Shown here one piece after another: positions 27,500 to 36,915 of a stretch of DNA of 64,000 bases (positions are counted from its first letter, which is position 1; the number at the start of each line of letters is the position of its first letter). A program made the position numbers and the translations under genes. The stretch comes from Synechococcus sp. PCC 6312 (GTDB lineage Bacteria > Cyanobacteriota > Cyanobacteriia > Thermosynechococcales > Thermosynechococcaceae), in NCBI RefSeq assembly GCF_000316685.1, contig NC_019680.1, forward strand, positions 3,233,407-3,297,406, in the 5' to 3' direction. The notes under the pieces were generated by a model, which worked only from the letters and a program-made list of their open reading frames with translations, had not been told where the DNA came from and did no database searches.

Positions 27500-27982
27500 C
27501 TACGGCATCGGATGCTCAATGAGTACAGGCCCCTCTGGAGCAAACTGGGGGGCATACAGCCTTGTAGAGTCCAGCCCCATCAGAGTTCCAATCGGAATTG
27601 GAGTTCTTAGTTGCTCCAGTCCTTTAACTTCCCAAAAGACAGCCCATTACGGCGAATCAGTCTTTGTTGACTCAGGACGAAACATGGCATTCCCTGGATA
27701 GTGTCCCCGCCGAGATTCAACATGACCAATATAAGTGGCCTTCCACGTCACCATCCGGTCTAAAGACTGCTCCTCCTGGGAATGTGAGGCATAAATAAAG
27801 ACATCTACGGTCTTCTCGCCCCTTAACTTGTCAACTTCACGGAAAAACTCAAAGGCGTTGCTACCAAAAGCTATCTTGGGACTCAATTCAGCATCAAGTT
27901 GTATGGAAACAGCCTCTAACCCAGAAGCTAGGTGCATTTCAGGGACAGGAGCTAGGATTGCAAAGGCATGAGTCGAAGTCAC
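27500..27982 (-). pseudogene. Hypothetical protein gene interrupted by one TAA codon
   Basis: Translation should start at GTG 27982: AGGAGG stands six bases upstream, whereas the earlier ATG (27997) has no ribosome site. The frame reads FAILAPVPEMHLASGLEA, KTVDVFIYASHSQEEQSL, YIGHVESRRGHYPG, then meets TAA at 27647-27649. Directly after it the same frame continues with WAVFWEVKGLEQLRTPIP and RLYAPQFAPEGPVLIEHP to TAG at 27500. The smooth continuation indicates a single nonsense change in a ~160-residue protein. I do not recognise a named family. A 111-residue truncated product is still possible. Confidence 0.6.
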
Positions 27983-28072
27983 GGTCTTCCTCCTCATTTT
28001 GTCGGAACAGGAGTAGGCAGATATAAATTCTACTCAGATTTTTATCTGGATTACCCACCTTGTTCCTACCCA

Positions 28073-28090
28073 ATTGTCGTTAACAGCAAT
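28073..28090. promoter_or_regulatory. GTTAAC-centred palindrome, copy 3
   Basis: ATTGTCGTTAACAGCAAT, one or two bases different from copies 1 and 2 but with longer symmetric flanks (CCAATTG ... CAATTGG). It lies about 90 bases upstream of the GTG start at 27982, a promoter-like position. Confidence 0.5.
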
Positions 28091-28226
28091 TGGTAGTAGG
28101 TCACCCCAGCAAGAATAACCTGAAGCATGAAGAGGGGAAGTCCAGCATGGAGCCGAAAACCTCCCCTCCGTTTGAAATCGGGAGCTAAAACGGTTTCACC
28201 TCGCCACCTGGGATAGACGCAAACCT

Positions 28227-28637
28227 CTAGGGATGCCGCCTCCGCTTCCGTAGCCGTTGAGGGCCAATCACCGACATTTTCAAGCTGGCAGTTTTCAAGA
28301 CGGTACTCACCAGGATGGAAAGATCAGCCTCTCCCCGAAGCTGACGGTAGTAGAGATAAGCATGAGGCTGATCAGGAAACGCCAAAGTTAGCTCTAGTGT
28401 TTCAAGAGTCGTGACCTCCATGTCCCGTTTACCTTGCAGCCACCGAGAAAGCTGGGCTGAGTCCATTGCCCGGCCATAGCCATACATATTCAAGAACGTG
28501 ACCCGCTGACAGATTTCCGCTTGCGGAATGTTGTAGAACTCAATCGTCTGCTTGAATGCTTCTTGATGCGTCAGCAACTTCCGCCCGTTAATAACGGCAT
28601 TAATCTCACGGCTGCCTACTTGTTTGCCTTGTGTCAT
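28227..28637 (-). CDS. Helix-turn-helix-like regulator candidate
   Basis: 136 residues from ATG 28637, which has GGAGG seven bases upstream; a TTG five codons earlier is overridden by that site. The central part (FYNIPQAEICQRV ... MDSAQLSRWLQGKRDME ... LETLELTLAF) has the spacing of an XRE-type HTH: helix, turn, SAQLSRWLQGKR recognition helix. The C-terminal is basic (QRLRKRRRHP). It is a candidate for the protein binding the nearby GTTAAC palindromes (inference). Confidence 0.6.
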   Translation of the reverse strand: MTQGKQVGSREINAVINGRKLLTHQEAFKQTIEFYNIPQAEICQRVTFLNMYGYGRAMDSAQLSRWLQGKRDMEVTTLETLELTLAFPDQPHAYLYYRQLRGEADLSILVSTVLKTASLKMSVIGPQRLRKRRRHP

Positions 28638-29506
28638 TGCAATTCCTCCCAAGGAGTTATAAATACACTTTTATCGAAACATATTAAAAACTAAATGTGT
28701 ACGCAAAGAGCAAAATAAGGCAAAATTATCCAAAAGTCCTTCTGGTTAAAGGCTGTGGACTATCTGAAGTGGCCCTTGTATGACAGGAGTAGGGGAGGAC
28801 AGGCAATGGGCTTAGATGCCATGACCTATTGCTTTATGCCTCTATTCATCTGACTGCTAGGGCATAGCAATTCTTGCTAACCACAGTTGCAAGCTGTGTC
28901 CTTCTCCATAAATCTGTGGTGTGAGCAGTTCTTATTAGCTAAGAACGCCAAGTAGTTTCACTCATAACGTCTTAGGGGTGAGCATGATAGGAAGTGTTTA
29001 AGGCTAAGTTATTGAGTGCCGTAATTGTCCTAAGCGTGTTGTGAGAGGCGATATAGACTGGGGGCTGATCTTTGTAAGTCTGCTGAGATTCAATTTTGGT
29101 ACTAACCATTGAAAAATAGGACATTCTTGTTGCAAATCTCATTGATCTCTCTGGAGTCTCTATTTTTATGTTCAAGAAGCGTTACACTTTAGGAGTTTTG
29201 GGTATCAAGTGCAGGGTGAAAATATCAAAAAATCTGGAAGAAGCGAGTTGGAAAGGCTGGCTTTGTTGCACGAATTTGCGCGGAAAGCGTCACTATATAG
29301 CACTACACATTTAAGACCAGATACAGACAAGTCAGGAAAGGCTTTTAGACAAGGCTTGTGAGATTCAAATTTGCTCAGAACAGTCTGCGTAATGCTACAG
29401 AACCCATTTGAGATTTGATTCTGCTGTTGTAAGTCTTGTAGACACCTTGTTTTTATCTGTTTCCTGAAAGCGCCACATTGCATGAAAAAAAGAAGTCAAA
29501 CAGAGC
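28638..29506. other. Large intergenic region, left flank of DISARM
   Basis: About 870 bases. Two minus-strand open frames (28972-29175 and 29205-29483) look non-coding in composition and have no ribosome sites. A GGCTTTGTTGCACGAAT stretch near 29259 resembles the outer end of IS5-group elements, but no transposase piece or second end was found. An A/T-rich promoter region for the HTH gene lies at its left side. Confidence 0.35.
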
Positions 29507-30307
29507 CTATAAGCCTGGCACTCGCTCGATTATTTTTCTAGCAACTAGCATCTCAAACTGAGAGCGAATGGCTTTAGCTATGGTGCGATTTCGCATTAAT
29601 AATCCAGCTTCAATGTTGCGCTCGTGGGCAGCCTCGGTGAAATTGGCCGAAGTAACTAGCAGACTCTCTTCATCGACAACAACGCACTTAGCATGAAGAC
29701 ACGCGTTAGACTCTGCTGTCATCAGCATGGTACGGGGATCGTGAAAGACTTCTGGCAGACGCTGCCCAGGCCAGACGTGGTGGCGAAAGGTTTCGGAAAA
29801 TTCCCGTAACAGGATAGAGGATGGGGTGCGATCTTGATATTTGCGTTGGACATTGAGGAACATTCTGACCTGAAGATCAGGATTGGCATCCATACGGCTC
29901 GCTAGAGGACGAAAGAGGTTATGAACTTTTATTCCCTGGTCAATAGCAAAGCTGGAAATAAGGACGCTATGTTGGGCACTACTAAAAAGTTCGCGAACCA
30001 CGATGCCGGTGTCTCGGCTTTCTGTACCAGGTACTTCTGGCCCAGTCCAAACCAGGTCTACCTGATCTTGCTTGGACTGGGATGCGGCACGTTCCTTAGC
30101 GAGTAATTCCAGTATGTAAGCGAGTTGAGTGCGAGCCAGGCCCTGCTGGTGTAAGTGGTTAATTTCCTTTACAACTGCGGTTAACCCCTGTTCGGGGACA
30201 TAGCTACATAGAGAGACCGCTGAAACCGGTAGATTGAGTCTGCCAGCCTTCAGTGCCTCAGCGATACCTATGAGCGCTGGACGACTTAGCTGCACAAAGG
30301 GAGACAT
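29507..30307 (-). CDS. drmC: DISARM phospholipase D-like protein DrmC
   Basis: 266 residues. A single HKD motif is clear: HAKCVVVDEESLLVTSANFTE, split here as HAKCVVVD (about 203-210) and SANFTEAAHERNIEAG; the upstream half-domain has SAQHSVLISSFAID. A PLD-fold protein of this length directly after a DUF1998 protein and a DrmA helicase is DrmC of the DISARM defence system. In published work DrmC was dispensable for protection in one system. Its ATG overlaps the drmB stop codon by one base (TAATG). The gene appears intact. Confidence 0.85.
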   Translation of the reverse strand: MSPFVQLSRPALIGIAEALKAGRLNLPVSAVSLCSYVPEQGLTAVVKEINHLHQQGLARTQLAYILELLAKERAASQSKQDQVDLVWTGPEVPGTESRDTGIVVRELFSSAQHSVLISSFAIDQGIKVHNLFRPLASRMDANPDLQVRMFLNVQRKYQDRTPSSILLREFSETFRHHVWPGQRLPEVFHDPRTMLMTAESNACLHAKCVVVDEESLLVTSANFTEAAHERNIEAGLLMRNRTIAKAIRSQFEMLVARKIIERVPGL

Positions 30308-32199
30308 TAATACAACCTGTTAGGGAAGAACTCGGCCCCCAAACCCTCAACAGTGCTAGTAACTAGGGCGCGATCGAGCATTTCGTTGCGCCGTTCGCAG
30401 GAGGTTTCGGCAATCAACAGACAACCGTGGCAGGCGGCCCCATGTAGAAAGCGATCTTCCTGAACACTATCGGGTTGGTGCCCAGCACAAACGGGGTCAT
30501 TAGAGCAGAGGCGACCTTGCTCGAGGGCCTTGCCGAGATGGTATTCAATGCGTCTACCAACCTCTACCAAGCCTCCTAAAGTGCCTTCAGAACCAGATGC
30601 GCCCGTGTGAAGCAAGATGCCATAACCAATCTCTGGAAAGGCATAGATGCGCTCCCGGATAGCGCTAGAAGCATAGCCACATTCTAGGGAAACCGCTGTG
30701 ATCAGCAAATGAGATAGAGAATGAAGCATGATGTAGGCTTCACCGGGAAATTTGGCCTTATCCTCAGGGATGCCACGGTTCTGAGTCCAGCGTCTAAAGC
30801 CACGACGGAGGGCTTCACCACGGTCTTTGACATTTAGATCTTGCAGCCAGTTTTCGACCTGTTCTTTGTGGAAGCTAATGAAAACACCCTCTCCTAGGTT
30901 CTCAATGGCTGGTACCCACTTAGGTTCAAAGTCTAGTGCCGCCCGCCGTACACCAATGGCGAGGTCATCGATTTCCCCTTCAATGTTGGTTTGGGCTGCT
31001 TCAAAGCGGGTGAAGCCGATCAGGGCCAGCACCTCCCGAAGGCGATGCACCAGGACAACCTTATCGATGAAGGGTCGCCATTTAGACTCTAAAGAACTGG
31101 GTTTTCGAGTATAGCCTTCAAATATCTTGTCGCTGGATAGGGCTTCTTTACCTCGTTCTTCGGGGCAGGCCAGCAGGGCTTCTAGTTCTACTTGTTTAAT
31201 ACTTTTCTCAGGGGCAGAAAGCCCGGCTTTGCGGCACTGGATTTCAGTCCAGACAGCATCAGCTCCAAACTCCGCTAGGTCGAAAAATTTGGGCTTCCGC
31301 AGTTCCTTGATGACATCAGCAATGTCTTCTGTGTATTGCAGGTCTTCTACATAGAAGCGGTCAACCGCCTTCTTCAGATCAGCGTCCTTATCGGGCATCG
31401 AGATGACACTAAGAATCTGACTAAAGTAGGCGTTACTAGCTGATCGCACTAAGAGTCGGTTGTACTCAGGCTGGTCTGTGGCGATAATCTCGCCGATGTT
31501 GGTGACTCGATGGCGACGGCAGGGTTCTTATCCTTGAGGGCCAAGCCAGGGGCGGTGTCCTTCACAAACACCCAGTACCTTAGAATCCGTGACTTTAGCC
31601 TGGGATAAGGGACGTAGGCTCCCGCACTGCTCAGAGCGCACGAAAATTTCTTCAAAATCGTTGCCTGAACCAGCTTCATCTAACCAGAGCTGACCCCGGC
31701 ACCTAGACTGGAAATCATTGTGGACAAAGGCATTCCAGTTAATGTCGCTAAGGTGGCCATTGGTGCAGTCCTGCACAAACCGTACTGGAACTGCCTGCAC
31801 TCGTTTGCCTTCAAATTTCGCTCCTCCCTTCACGGAACTCCAGGAAATCAAGGGGCGGGTGCGGTAGGATTTGCCAGCCCGCTCGATCGTGCGATCAATC
31901 TGAGCGAGAAACCAGATGGGGAAGACCAAGGCATCAACGCCACTGAAGGGCACTTTTGGGTCACTGGCTTTGCAAGGGGGGGCAAATAGTTTAATGTCAT
32001 GCCCGTCGGGAAGGTTCAGGCTCCTTGCAACCTTGTACTTTAGCCAGTCTTCTCGGATGAATTGTTTTTCGCCTTTCCAGTAACTGAGTCCTGAAATAAT
32101 CACCGACCGGGCGGGCAAATCTACCATCGAACCGGGGCCAAAGGTAGTGAGTATCTGGCTCTGGCGAAGTTCGCCACTGGCCTTCTTGAGCTGGCTCAT
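30307..32199 (-). pseudogene. drmB: DISARM DUF1998 protein DrmB, interrupted by an in-frame TAA
   Basis: Read through one TAA (31528-31530), the frame is continuous for about 630 codons. The first part ends CEGHRPWLGPQG; after TAA it continues EPCRRHRVTNIGEI and LLVRSASNAYFSQIL, exactly as expected of DrmB, so no bases are missing. The C-terminal half has the DUF1998 hallmarks ILLHTGASGSEGTLGG, CSNDPVCAG and ACHGCLLIAETSCERRN, with cysteines likely binding a metal. DrmA and DrmB form the DISARM core that blocks incoming phage DNA. The start overlaps the drmA stop (ATGA). Unless suppressed or internally restarted (ATG 31449 is one option), the core complex is lost. Confidence 0.82.
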
Positions 32200-35100
32200 T
32201 CGTCGTCTCCTTTAACTCCTTCCATGGTGTACGGGTCTCGAATCCAGAGGTTGACGGTGGCTTCCACATCGCGCAGACTACGCTGGGCCTTGAACTTTTG
32301 CTCATCGATAGGGCGCTGATCCGCAGATAAATCTAGGGCATCGACCAGAAGGGCAGGAGCTAGGTCTGCTTCTTTTTGGTACTGTAGCCGGGGGTCGCGG
32401 GTCAAAATTCGTTCCCAGGTATCGAGGGGGTCGGTAACTTGCGCTCGCACTCTTATCCGCAGGTCATTTGCCGTTTCACCATCTAGGTCAGAGCTGTGAC
32501 CTTCGGCCCGACGGGCAATGGCCTCGACCATAGGAGCTACCGCTGCCCGTTGGTCAGTTAGGTTAGAGGCTCCTAGGGGGGAGGTCATCTCTGGCACTCC
32601 GAGGCGGGCAAGGGCAACGGTGACACCAGCCAGCCCCCGATCTAACGCCCGAGGGGAAAATGGGGTAACACTGGTCGCCTCTACTGCCCGGTAGAAACTG
32701 TTGTGCCAGCTTTGAAAGCGCTCGTAGTGAGAGCGATCGCGGGGCCGGTGAATATTCATCAGCGTTACGACTAAACCGGGCTTATTCTGAGCCCGCCCAA
32801 CCCGGCTGGTGGCCTGAATGTATTCAGCAGCAGTCTTAGGCTGACCCAGCACTACCATTAGACCCAGGCGTACAATGTCGAGACCAACCGAAATCATGTT
32901 GGTGGCCAGGGCAATATCGACTCGCTCATCTTCATGAAAGGATTTGGAGAGGCGGCGTTTTGTGTTCGCAATTTTGTTAGTACTCACCCGTGAAGTTAGT
33001 TCTTCAGGCACCTCATCAATCTTCCGGTTATAGAATGGGCCAACTGATTCCCCCTCCCGCAGGCGCTCACCGTACTTATTGAGGCGAGAGTTGACCTCGT
33101 CCTCAACAATGCGCCGGCTACCCCCTAGCTCCCGCAAGGAGTTGAAGTACCCCATCAGGGTCATGTATGGGTCAGCAGGGTTGTCTTTCTTACGTTTACC
33201 TCCGGCCTCAACCCATTGTTTCTGGGCGGCAGCTAACAGAGCCAGATAAACCCGGAGCAAAATTACTTTCAAGCTGCGGCCCTGGGCAGCAACCCCTACA
33301 TAGAGCCGACCGGGACTTGAAAAGTCAGTTTTAGCAAAGAAGGAATCATGGCGATCTGGGCCTGGAGGCGGAAAGATATCCACATGGTTGCGGCCAAACA
33401 GGGACTGAATCTGGCGGCTGGCGCGGCGCACGGTGGCGGTGGAGGCAATTACCTTAGGTCTAATAGTTTGGCCATTTTCTTCGCGACAGCACAGCGTATC
33501 TATCGCTGTTTTATAGAGTCCCACCATGGTACCTAGGGGGCCAGAGATCAGGTGCAGCTCATCCTGAATGATTAAGTCAGGCGGGGGCAGATAGCCTTCT
33601 AGGGGATGTCCAGCCAGGGTCGTGTCGCCAGGGCTGTAGAAGCCTTCGTTTTCCTGGTAGTGAGTAACGCGGCCAAACAGAGCTCCAGTTTGTCCGACCC
33701 AGGGCAATCCAGCAAATTTATCGACCGTGGCGATAATAAAGCGGGGCAGACGGCGGTAGATCGGCTCGTCTACAGCCAGAATCGGTAAGGGATTATGGCT
33801 ACGGAAGTCACAATCTCGTTTGACGCATACGACCTTAAGGTTTTTGGGAGCATCTTCTGTAGGTAAGAGCTGAAAGGAGTTGGTGGTGAAGCCTTCGCCG
33901 CACCAGGGGCAGCGCTCTAGGGGGATGGGTGAAGGTTTGCTTTTGCTGTCGTGCTTAAAGTCCAGAGTACGCTGGCGAGCCGAATGCTCATCTTTATCGC
34001 CCCGTTTACCCATGCGGTTGGGGGTGGAGCTTTGGCCAACCCAGAGGCCGATTTCAAAGGGCCAGGTACCCAGCTTGTCCGGTACTTTTTGTCGTTCTAA
34101 CTCCAGGGCGCAGATCAGACGCGAGGCCCGTTCTAGCTGGTCGAGAGTGAGTAGGCGTAGGGTGTAGCGCATCAGCACGCTCATGCCAGCAGCTTGAATG
34201 CCGGGGTACTTGAGCCGCCGCAAAATCAGGGTAAAAGCTGCCAGGCCCAGGTAGGCCTCAGTCTTACCACCGCCGGTAGGGAAGAACAGGAGATCTACTG
34301 TCTTGCGATCATCATGCTCTGGATTGGCCAACCCGACTAGGTTGAGCAAAATGAAGGCTACCTGAAAGGGCCGCCATGTGGGTTCTAAAAAGCTCTCAGG
34401 GGGTTTACCCTCTTCTTGGCTGAGTTGGTGGCGACGAGCGGTGGCGATCGCCCGGTTGGCCACCTGAAAAGCCTCTAGTATCTGGGGGTCAGCCAGGGCG
34501 TTGAGACCGGACTCAATGCGATCGCAAACCCCATTTGCCCGATCCAGTAGATTTCTAGCTACGTCAGCGGCTTCCTGGGGACTAATGGCCATGGCCCGCT
34601 GGGTTGCAATCCAGGCCCGGTACTCGGTGACTAATGGCCCTACCATGCCTCGAATGGTGGCAGCATCGCGGGCTAGAGCGAGAGATTCCATGCCGAGTTG
34701 TACCCCTTTGGGTGCTGTTGGGGCCACCCTGGGCACTTCAGCGGTAGGAATCCAGGTGGTGCAAACCTCGGTGCAGTGACTGCCATCAGGCTCTATAGCT
34801 AAAGCCGAAACGTTGTGGCCCACGGCAAATTCGTAGTCGTCACGGTACTGAAGAGCAGCCACAGCCTCATCCCAATCGTCGGTGCTAACGCTTCGAGGGT
34901 CGGGTCGGGGCACAAATCCTTCGGGGCAACGAATGTTGAGATGGGTTTGAAAGGCAAAGGTAGAGTCACGGTCTCCAGAGGTAAGCTGGCGATAGTTGAC
35001 TAAAAAGATTGATACTGCCTTAGTGCCGTAGGGAAAACGATCGTCTAGCACAGGCCGGCAGATGACCACTAGGTTGAGGCCACTACCACCAGGAAGATCA

Positions 35101-35603
35101 ATGGCGTAGGGTTCTGAGCTTTCTTCAATACGGACAGGAACAACCGCTTTCTGAGGGACACGCTGCCAGCGGTCAGGCTTTTTCTTGCTTTTACCCCGCT
35201 CCTGGGGGTCTTCCTCAAAATGCTCTTCAAGGTTGGTTGACATGGGCAGATAGTCGCCCCAAGTCACATTAGCTTCGACGGTTTCAGTTTTGCTGGAGAC
35301 TAGAACGCTGAGTCCCATAGAAGATGGAAATAGGGCCTTGCGGGCAGCGGGCTTTTCGGGATTACTGCTGTCTTCGCTGGAATCGCTCTGGGTGACTTCT
35401 TCGGGGATGTTATCGTCGGCATCATCGTCGGAGCGAATATCGGGTGGTGCGCCATAGGGGGCTAAGAAACCTGTGAGGTACCACTTGGAAGGGGCCTGCG
35501 TGAGGACTTCATTAGCGTGCTTGGTGTCATTGGGGGCAGGGCCAACCAGGTCAATGTTGAGCGCATCTACTAGGGTGGCGCGAATTTCAGCGGAGGTAGT
35601 CAT
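32196..35603 (-). CDS. drmA: DISARM helicase DrmA
   Basis: About 1135 residues from ATG 35603; the frame is open to 35669, but ATG 35603 overlaps the stop of the upstream DUF5615 gene by ATGA and begins the typical MTTSAEIRATLVDALN. Superfamily 2 helicase motifs: Walker A FPTGGGKTE (about 440), a CPWCGEGF/CVKRDCDF zinc insert (about 560-610), DELH box (IIQDELHLISGP, about 676), SVGLDI and QATSRVGRA (about 930). DrmA with DrmB forms the DISARM core complex. Intact. It holds three GCGATCGC octamers (32733, 34444, 34518), unlike the backbone. Confidence 0.9.
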   Translation of the reverse strand: MTTSAEIRATLVDALNIDLVGPAPNDTKHANEVLTQAPSKWYLTGFLAPYGAPPDIRSDDDADDNIPEEVTQSDSSEDSSNPEKPAARKALFPSSMGLSVLVSSKTETVEANVTWGDYLPMSTNLEEHFEEDPQERGKSKKKPDRWQRVPQKAVVPVRIEESSEPYAIDLPGGSGLNLVVICRPVLDDRFPYGTKAVSIFLVNYRQLTSGDRDSTFAFQTHLNIRCPEGFVPRPDPRSVSTDDWDEAVAALQYRDDYEFAVGHNVSALAIEPDGSHCTEVCTTWIPTAEVPRVAPTAPKGVQLGMESLALARDAATIRGMVGPLVTEYRAWIATQRAMAISPQEAADVARNLLDRANGVCDRIESGLNALADPQILEAFQVANRAIATARRHQLSQEEGKPPESFLEPTWRPFQVAFILLNLVGLANPEHDDRKTVDLLFFPTGGGKTEAYLGLAAFTLILRRLKYPGIQAAGMSVLMRYTLRLLTLDQLERASRLICALELERQKVPDKLGTWPFEIGLWVGQSSTPNRMGKRGDKDEHSARQRTLDFKHDSKSKPSPIPLERCPWCGEGFTTNSFQLLPTEDAPKNLKVVCVKRDCDFRSHNPLPILAVDEPIYRRLPRFIIATVDKFAGLPWVGQTGALFGRVTHYQENEGFYSPGDTTLAGHPLEGYLPPPDLIIQDELHLISGPLGTMVGLYKTAIDTLCCREENGQTIRPKVIASTATVRRASRQIQSLFGRNHVDIFPPPGPDRHDSFFAKTDFSSPGRLYVGVAAQGRSLKVILLRVYLALLAAAQKQWVEAGGKRKKDNPADPYMTLMGYFNSLRELGGSRRIVEDEVNSRLNKYGERLREGESVGPFYNRKIDEVPEELTSRVSTNKIANTKRRLSKSFHEDERVDIALATNMISVGLDIVRLGLMVVLGQPKTAAEYIQATSRVGRAQNKPGLVVTLMNIHRPRDRSHYERFQSWHNSFYRAVEATSVTPFSPRALDRGLAGVTVALARLGVPEMTSPLGASNLTDQRAAVAPMVEAIARRAEGHSSDLDGETANDLRIRVRAQVTDPLDTWERILTRDPRLQYQKEADLAPALLVDALDLSADQRPIDEQKFKAQRSLRDVEATVNLWIRDPYTMEGVKGDDE

Positions 35604-35986
35604 GGCAAAGGCTCTTGTGGGGCGGGTTCTTCTTGATAAATGCGAACAGTCCCTTTCTGAATGATCCACAATTTCCCAGTGATATCCATTGTCTTTAAGG
35701 CATTCACTAAGGTTTGTATCGCCTCTAACAAATCCGAGTGACTGGGTTGTTTGGGTAACCGTAGGACGGCAATGCCGCTATAGAGTGAGGGCTTAAATTG
35801 AAGTGGATTACTAAAATCTAAATCTAGTGTTACCAAGCATCGTTGCTCCTGCTGGCATACCGAGATCACTTTCGTGTCAGGAGCACTGATCAGATTTTGC
35901 TCAACAATGGTCGCCACATCATACCCGGCTTGTCGCAATAGATTTTGCCCACGATAACCAATGTTTTCGTCTAGCTTAAACTTCAT
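35600..35986 (-). CDS. DUF5615 PIN-like toxin
   Basis: 128 residues beginning MKFKLDENIGYRGQNLLRQAG, the N-terminal signature of DUF5615 (Mut7-C/PIN-like) proteins with acidic residues D6, E7 and later LVTLDLDFSNP. These are toxin candidates, usually paired with a DUF433 protein, as here (overlap ATGA at 35983-35986). Its own stop overlaps the drmA start, so translation of toxin and drmA is probably coupled. Confidence 0.8.
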   Translation of the reverse strand: MKFKLDENIGYRGQNLLRQAGYDVATIVEQNLISAPDTKVISVCQQEQRCLVTLDLDFSNPLQFKPSLYSGIAVLRLPKQPSHSDLLEAIQTLVNALKTMDITGKLWIIQKGTVRIYQEEPAPQEPLP

Positions 35987-36231
35987 GCGGCTGATTCAAT
36001 GGGTACATCTACAAATCGTTCTCTCGCCATTTCGGCTCCGTAGGCTAGACAGGCTAAAACATCGTCTGTGGTCAACTGCGGATATTCTTCTAGAATTTCT
36101 GAGGTGGTCATACCGCTCGCCATAAAGTCTAAAATCAACGACACCCAAATCCGATGTCCCTTGATGCAGGGTTTGCCAAAGCAAATGTTGGGGTTGACGG
36201 AAATACGTTGTAGTAGTTCTTGTCGGTTCAT
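35983..36231 (-). CDS. DUF433 antitoxin
   Basis: 82 residues. ISVNPNICFGKPCIKGHRIWV, then SLILDFMASGMTTSEILEEYPQL and TTDDVLACLAYGAEMARER make a complete DUF433 domain with its winged-helix part. Pairs with the downstream DUF5615 protein and likely represses the pair's own promoter. It lies 43 bases after the PIN toxin gene of another pair. Confidence 0.82.
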   Translation of the reverse strand: MNRQELLQRISVNPNICFGKPCIKGHRIWVSLILDFMASGMTTSEILEEYPQLTTDDVLACLAYGAEMARERFVDVPIESAA

Positions 36232-36274
36232 ATGTCAAATTCTTCGCAATTTAGTGTTTAATCAGAGTCTGCTA

Positions 36275-36682
36275 TCAAGGTAAGAGAGCAAAATATGGAA
36301 ACTGATTTGACTGAATGATGTCAAAATGCCTCCGATCTAACGTCAAAATATTTTGAATTTTGTGTTGATCTGCAAGACTAGCGAGACTGGCATTTACAAA
36401 TCCAATGGGGATGTCAGAATAAGCCCTCATAACTTCTATTGCCTTGCTGATATCTGACGCATCCATACCTAAATAGCTGAAGGCACCTGAGTTGACATCT
36501 TCAAAAAAGGCTCTCGACACTCTTTCTCCTAAATATTTAGTGACCATGTAGTCTACTTCCGGCAAAATAGAAACAGGAACAACCAATTCAAATAGGCTAA
36601 CAAGTCTAACGACATCGGCGTGGTGACGATCCTTTCGATTGATAAGGGCTATAACACCACTTGTGTCAGCCAGCATTTTCAT
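36275..36682 (-). CDS. PIN-domain toxin (VapC-like)
   Basis: About 135 residues from ATG 36682, whose first bases overlap the stop of the antitoxin gene (ATGA); the frame runs on to 36694. MLADTSGVIALINRKDRHH (Asp5), LPEVDYMV (Glu at about 43) and the late TLDRRHFDII (Asp) supply the metal-binding acidic set of a PIN ribonuclease. ASLASLADQHKIQNILTLDRRHF is in the family's usual order. Confidence 0.8.
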   Translation of the reverse strand: MKMLADTSGVIALINRKDRHHADVVRLVSLFELVVPVSILPEVDYMVTKYLGERVSRAFFEDVNSGAFSYLGMDASDISKAIEVMRAYSDIPIGFVNASLASLADQHKIQNILTLDRRHFDIIQSNQFPYFALLP

Positions 36683-36915
36683 GGTTCTTGCCACAGCAAA
36701 TCATCCACCCGTTCAGACAAGTCAGAATATTCACTCTCGCCCAGGCCGACTGACTTAGCCTGTACTCTCTGTAGGGCAAAAACATAGAGATTTAGGGCTT
36801 CTTGTACTAAATCGGAGACGGTTTTGTCTTGATTCTTAGCAATGGCTTCCAAATTATCCTGGAGGGGCTTGGGTAAAACAATGGGTGTTCCTTCCATTTG
36901 CTCTGCTCGTTGCAT
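36679..36915 (-). CDS. Ribbon-helix-helix-type antitoxin
   Basis: 78 residues: IVLPKPLQDNLEAIAKNQDKTVSDLVQEALNLYVF fits a CopG/RHH strand-helix-helix. The C-terminal part (SEYSDLSERVDDLLWQEP) would wrap the toxin. It overlaps the PIN toxin gene by four bases, typical of toxin-antitoxin pairs. It follows the end of the drmMI pseudogene by 38 bases on the same strand. Confidence 0.75.
   Translation of the reverse strand: MQRAEQMEGTPIVLPKPLQDNLEAIAKNQDKTVSDLVQEALNLYVFALQRVQAKSVGLGESEYSDLSERVDDLLWQEP

Noticed and set aside
27447-27701. Plus-strand 84-residue open frame
   Set aside because: Antisense to the interrupted small gene, whose read-through protein is more convincing.
29205-29483. A 92-residue minus-strand open frame next to a GGCTTTGTTGCA stretch
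   Set aside because: No ribosome site, unusual composition and no transposase motif; the IS5-like string alone is too short to call an element end.
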